Shown here: positions 61,138 through 64,000 of the stretch, piece by piece
Position numbering within the stretch: position 1 is the stretch's first letter
Layout: the number at the start of each line of letters is the position of its first letter
NCBI RefSeq assembly: GCF_007991335.1
Contig: NZ_BJYD01000004.1
Span: 218,196-282,195, forward strand
DNA length: 64,000 nucleotides
Origin: Halobacillus faecis
Lineage (GTDB): Bacteria > Bacillota > Bacilli > Bacillales > Halobacillaceae
Reading direction: 5' to 3'
Translations under genes and position numbers: made by a program
The notes under the pieces: model-generated
Told to the model about the DNA's origin: nothing
The model's database searches: none
What the model saw: the letters and a program-made list of their open reading frames with translations, nothing else

Positions 61138-62472
61138 ATGAGTTCTGAAAATACTTATAGGAGCAAAGAAGAATTGATTGAGCAGTTAAGGAACAAGAAG
61201 GAAACGTTTTGGTCTAATGAAACACTTAAACCTTATCACACGCTGAATAAAAATCTGCCTATCCCTACCAAAGACCTTCATGAAGCGGAAATGCTCCTTC
61301 AAAGGTTTGCTCCATATTTAGCTAAAGTATTTCCAGAAACCAACAAGATGAACGGAATCATTGAATCTCCCATCCGCGGCATACCTTCTATGAAGCAGGA
61401 ATTGGAGAAGCGATCCCAGCAATCCATCCCAGGCAAATTGTATTTGAAGTGTGATCATGATCTTCCGATAGCTGGATCCATAAAAGCGCGAGGAGGTATT
61501 TATGAAGTATTAAAATACGCGGAAGGGCTGGCCATAAAACATGGAAAGCTTACGGAAGATGACGACTATTCTAAATTAGCCAATCCCGAATTCAAGCAGT
61601 TCTTCTCCAACTTCTCAATTGCTGTAGGATCCACAGGCAATCTGGCTTTGAGTATAGGCATCATGAGTGCTGTTTTAGGGTTCCAGGTAACGGTTCATAT
61701 GTCCGTGGACGCGAAAGAATGGAAGAAAGAGCTACTCAGGGATAAAGGTGTAGTGGTGGTAGAGCATGATAAGGATTTTTCTTTTGCCGTAAACGAAGGA
61801 CGGAGACAATGTCAGGAGCAAAGGAACTGTTACTTTGTTGATGACGAAAATTCCAAGGATTTATTTTTAGGCTATGCCGTGGCTGCTTTGCGCCTTCATG
61901 AGCAATTAAAACAGGAGAATATCACGGTTGATGCGGACCATCCTCTGGTGGTTTATTTACCTTGTGGTGTAGGAGGAGGCCCTGCGGGGATCACTTATGG
62001 ACTGAAGTATGTTTTCGGGGATCATGTGCACTGTTATTTTGCAGAGCCGACCAGCTCCCCTTGCATGACGCTTGGTCTTGCCACAGGAAAACATGAGGAC
62101 ATTGCTGTTCAGGATATCGGGCTTGATAATAAGACGGAAGCTGATGGGTTAGCTGTTGGACGACCGTCAGCTTTGGCCGGCCGGCTGGTAGAAAATATGG
62201 TGAACGGCATTTATACGATCAACGACGAAAACTTGTACAAGCTTTTAGCCCTTTTGCATGAATCGGAAGGTATTTCCCTCGAGCCATCGGCACTTGCAGG
62301 CATGTACGGTCCTTCTTCCATTGACATCCAACAACAGTTAAACCGCATGTATGGCTCCCGGTTAAGTCATACGACTCATTTAGTCTGGGCAACAGGTGGA
62401 AGTTTGGTGCCAAAAGATATTATGGAAGGCTTTGTTTCTAAAGGCACATCATTTCTTCGTAAGGAAGGATAG
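61138..62472 (+). CDS. dsdA: D-serine ammonia-lyase (D-serine dehydratase)
   Basis: A 444-residue PLP enzyme that breaks D-serine into pyruvate and ammonia. The PLP lysine is in GSIKARGGIYE (near residue 119), with SIAVGSTGNLALSIG, the phosphate-binding loop, and CGVGGGPAG. The length fits DsdA. The ATG at 61138 has AAAGGAGG seven bases upstream. It stands alone, without a transporter or regulator next to it, and ends in a strong terminator. Confidence 0.93.
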   Translation: MSSENTYRSKEELIEQLRNKKETFWSNETLKPYHTLNKNLPIPTKDLHEAEMLLQRFAPYLAKVFPETNKMNGIIESPIRGIPSMKQELEKRSQQSIPGKLYLKCDHDLPIAGSIKARGGIYEVLKYAEGLAIKHGKLTEDDDYSKLANPEFKQFFSNFSIAVGSTGNLALSIGIMSAVLGFQVTVHMSVDAKEWKKELLRDKGVVVVEHDKDFSFAVNEGRRQCQEQRNCYFVDDENSKDLFLGYAVAALRLHEQLKQENITVDADHPLVVYLPCGVGGGPAGITYGLKYVFGDHVHCYFAEPTSSPCMTLGLATGKHEDIAVQDIGLDNKTEADGLAVGRPSALAGRLVENMVNGIYTINDENLYKLLALLHESEGISLEPSALAGMYGPSSIDIQQQLNRMYGSRLSHTTHLVWATGGSLVPKDIMEGFVSKGTSFLRKEG

Positions 62473-63180
62473 AAGATACGAAACTGTTGGAGTGATCCTG
62501 TGAATTCAGATAGAGGAAATTACGCCCCCATGGATCTATGGTGGGGTGCGAATATATAAGTTATTAAAAGACTTAAAATTTCATGGGGAGCTCCTGACGA
62601 ACATTATTAAATGCATATAAAGCCACAGGTCTGGGATCAAACTCAGTCTATGAAACCAAGAAGAACCCCACGAATCAAAATAGTTTGTAGGGTTCTTCTG
62701 TTTTTTCATTATAAGGAGGGAATTGATTTCGGCTTTGGCGTATTAGCTACAATTAAGATTATTTTTTTTAAGAGGTGAAAAAGTGTCTTTACCATCAAAG
62801 TGTAGATACTGGCATGCTCATGAAAATATAAATGCAGTTTTGGGATGCAAGGAAAGAGTATAGCGAAAGACCCAGAGTGTCTAAAATAGCACCCTAATCC
62901 AAATGTAGTTGAAAAAGACCGTTATATATAGGATTTTGTGAATGATTTGGACTTACTTTTACACGCATCGGGAGAATGACATAGCTCTATTAAAAAATAG
63001 AAATAAGGAAGTTCAATCCATTTTATCTCCATGTGAACCTTATTTTCTCAAAGAAACAACTAGAGTAAACCACCTAAGACATCCTTTGTATCTGAAAAAG
63101 AATTTAAAACTGATTTCTTACTAAACGAGTAATTCGGTTGTGTAATGATAAAACATAGGAGCCATAGACGAGAGGATAGT
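62473..63180. other. Stretch with terminator only
   Basis: Contains the dsdA terminator (62659-62706) and no convincing gene. A 60-codon frame at 62942-63124 has no ribosome site or known motif. Confidence 0.5.
62659..62706 (+). terminator. Rho-independent terminator
   Basis: AGAAGAACCC pairs with GGGTTCTTCT (62690-62699), followed by TTTTTT, about 190 bases after dsdA. Confidence 0.78.
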
Positions 63181-63528
63181 ATGCCAAAACTTTTCCTCCA
63201 TTTAGATGGCGCGGTTATCTTTATCACAAGTTTGTATTTCTATCAGCAAAACAATTTCAGCCGGATCGCCCTCATTTTTCTTTTGTTCGTTTTCGATGTG
63301 TCCATGGTCGGCTATGTCATCAATGAAAGAGTGGGGACCATTGTTTACAATATCTTTCATAGTTACATCCTTCTGGTCATACTCATACTTGTTTCTACCA
63401 TTATGACGTTAGATTCGATATTGATGGTCAGCCTTATTTGGACGGCTCATATCTGGATGGATAGGATGTTTGGTTACGGTTTGAAGTATCATAGTGGCTT
63501 CAAAGATACACATTTTCAAAAGGTTTAG
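63181..63528 (+). CDS. DUF4260 family membrane protein
   Basis: A 115-residue protein with about four helices and the DUF4260 features HLDGAVIFITSLYFY, VFDVSMVGYVIN, VGTIVYNIFHSY and the closing WTAHIWMDRMFGYGLKY. The function is unknown; members are common in Bacillus. GAGAGGATAGT precedes the ATG. A broken nucleotidyltransferase gene follows directly. Confidence 0.82.
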   Translation: MPKLFLHLDGAVIFITSLYFYQQNNFSRIALIFLLFVFDVSMVGYVINERVGTIVYNIFHSYILLVILILVSTIMTLDSILMVSLIWTAHIWMDRMFGYGLKYHSGFKDTHFQKV

Positions 63529-63539
63529 GAGGGAGGAGA

Positions 63540-63731
63540 GAAGATCGAATCTTTCTCGAAGAATGTAACAAACAAATCCGTGAAATCATAGGAGATCATT
63601 TGGTTGGCGTATTTCTGCATGGTTCCCTTGTATTGGGTGCGTCCCTCAAAATAGAGATGTGACCTTATCGTCATGACTGAAAAGCACATGACAAGGGAAA
63701 AAGCAGAGTAACTCACAGATTTTTTACTCCA
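63540..63731 (+). pseudogene. Aminoglycoside nucleotidyltransferase-type gene, multiply frameshifted
   Basis: The first frame reads GDHLVGVFLHGSLVLG, matching the catalytic GS loop of ANT(9)-like nucleotidyltransferases. Then the frame shifts: another frame carries QNRDV and a third carries LIVMTEKHMTREKAE and a stop, then TDFLLH. These pieces align with one protein, so at least two frameshifts and a stop break it. Only its N-terminal part remains. Confidence 0.72.
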
Positions 63732-63732
63732 T

Positions 63733-63762
63733 AAATAAAAACCTCCATTTTCGATGGAGTTA
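63733..63762 (-). terminator. Terminator-like hairpin
   Basis: CTCCAT pairs with ATGGAG and on the minus strand runs into GTTTTTATTT; it may end a minus-strand transcript from beyond 63763. Confidence 0.6.
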
Positions 63763-64000
63763 TCAATCCTGTGTCGGAATCAATTGAACCAAAGGCAGCA
63801 TCCCTGTCTCTATGACTATATTTTTTATAATAACCTATTGCATCGTTTCGAATCGCATGATATATTATTACTTGTCGCTTTAAGAGAGCGGCTAGCCGCA
63901 AACGGCTTAACAAAATAAATCATAAAAAAGTTGTTGACGAAAACAGCAGGAAATGATAAATTTATTAAGTCGCTTTTTTGAAGCAGCAAACAAAACATTT

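Larger units (their letters stand above)
63529..64000. other. Right-end stretch with gene remnant
   Basis: Holds a broken nucleotidyltransferase gene and a terminator; the 66-codon minus-strand frame across it (63713-63913) is judged spurious. The last 90 bases show no feature. Confidence 0.45.

Noticed and set aside
62942..63124. 60-codon plus-strand frame
   Set aside because: No ribosome site, no known motif, and irregular composition; likely chance in an AT-rich gap.
63713..63913. 66-codon minus-strand frame
   Set aside because: It overlaps a terminator and the nucleotidyltransferase remnant and has no ribosome site.

Overview
The window looks like chromosome from a low-to-mid GC Firmicute of the family Bacillaceae, most likely a salt-tolerant genus of the Halobacillus/Pontibacillus/Thalassobacillus type. 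This is an inference from several Bacillus-style features: strong AGGAGG ribosome sites, TTG and GTG starts, a YkoFEDC thiamine-precursor transporter, a Zur-type rpsN/zagA cluster and a Bacillus-type SOS box. No rRNA or tRNA gene and no CRISPR array was seen.

Region 1 to about 27.7 kb is ordinary core or soft-core chromosome. It holds a string of small acetyltransferase, lipoprotein and membrane genes (0.2-3.7 kb). Next comes a zinc-limitation cluster (two Zur boxes, zinc-free rpsN, FAD enzyme, CobW/ZagA GTPase; 3.8-6.7 kb). It is followed by a SulP-UspA pair next to a decayed second copy of the same pair (7.4-10.1 kb), a redoxin with an altered active site, a cytidine-deaminase-like gene, lipoproteins, an SDR and GNATs, an SgrR-like regulator divergent from an MFS pump (17.7-20.8 kb), and the TPP-riboswitch-controlled ykoFEDC operon (20.9-24.6 kb).

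Region 27.7 to 34.6 kb is accessory. It has an orphan single-domain WYL gene under an SOS box, gene remnants, a phage-type replication triad (DnaD-like initiator, G39P-like helicase loader, DnaB helicase) with no other phage genes, a WYL regulator and an anchored protein with two repeated domains.

Region 34.6 to 56.6 kb is a compact AT-rich DNA phosphorothioation island bounded by strong terminators. Its right half is a complete modification operon dndB-C-D-E-A (minus strand), divergent from the restriction genes dptF-G-H (plus strand). The two promoters each carry a perfect 14-bp palindrome at the transcription start. The left half is a second module, also made of two divergent operons. Minus strand: small helical protein, DndD-like ATPase, DndE-like protein and a helix-turn-helix/ribbon-helix-helix protein. 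Plus strand: DEAD/DEAH helicase of the Dnd-linked type, small helical protein, another DndD-like ATPase and a Dnd-associated protein 4. The island therefore encodes three DndD-family ATPases and two DndE-family proteins but only one DndC, DndB and DndA. The left module is the best candidate for a little-described system, probably a second phosphorothioate-dependent effector coupled to the same modification.

Region 56.6 to 64 kb is a decay zone: an XRE-type repressor remnant, a GmrSD-type (DUF262/DUF1524) type IV restriction pseudogene lacking its middle, unknown fragments, a lipoprotein, D-serine dehydratase, a DUF4260 membrane protein and a broken nucleotidyltransferase gene. The clustering of live and dead defence genes marks 29-58 kb as a turnover hotspot.
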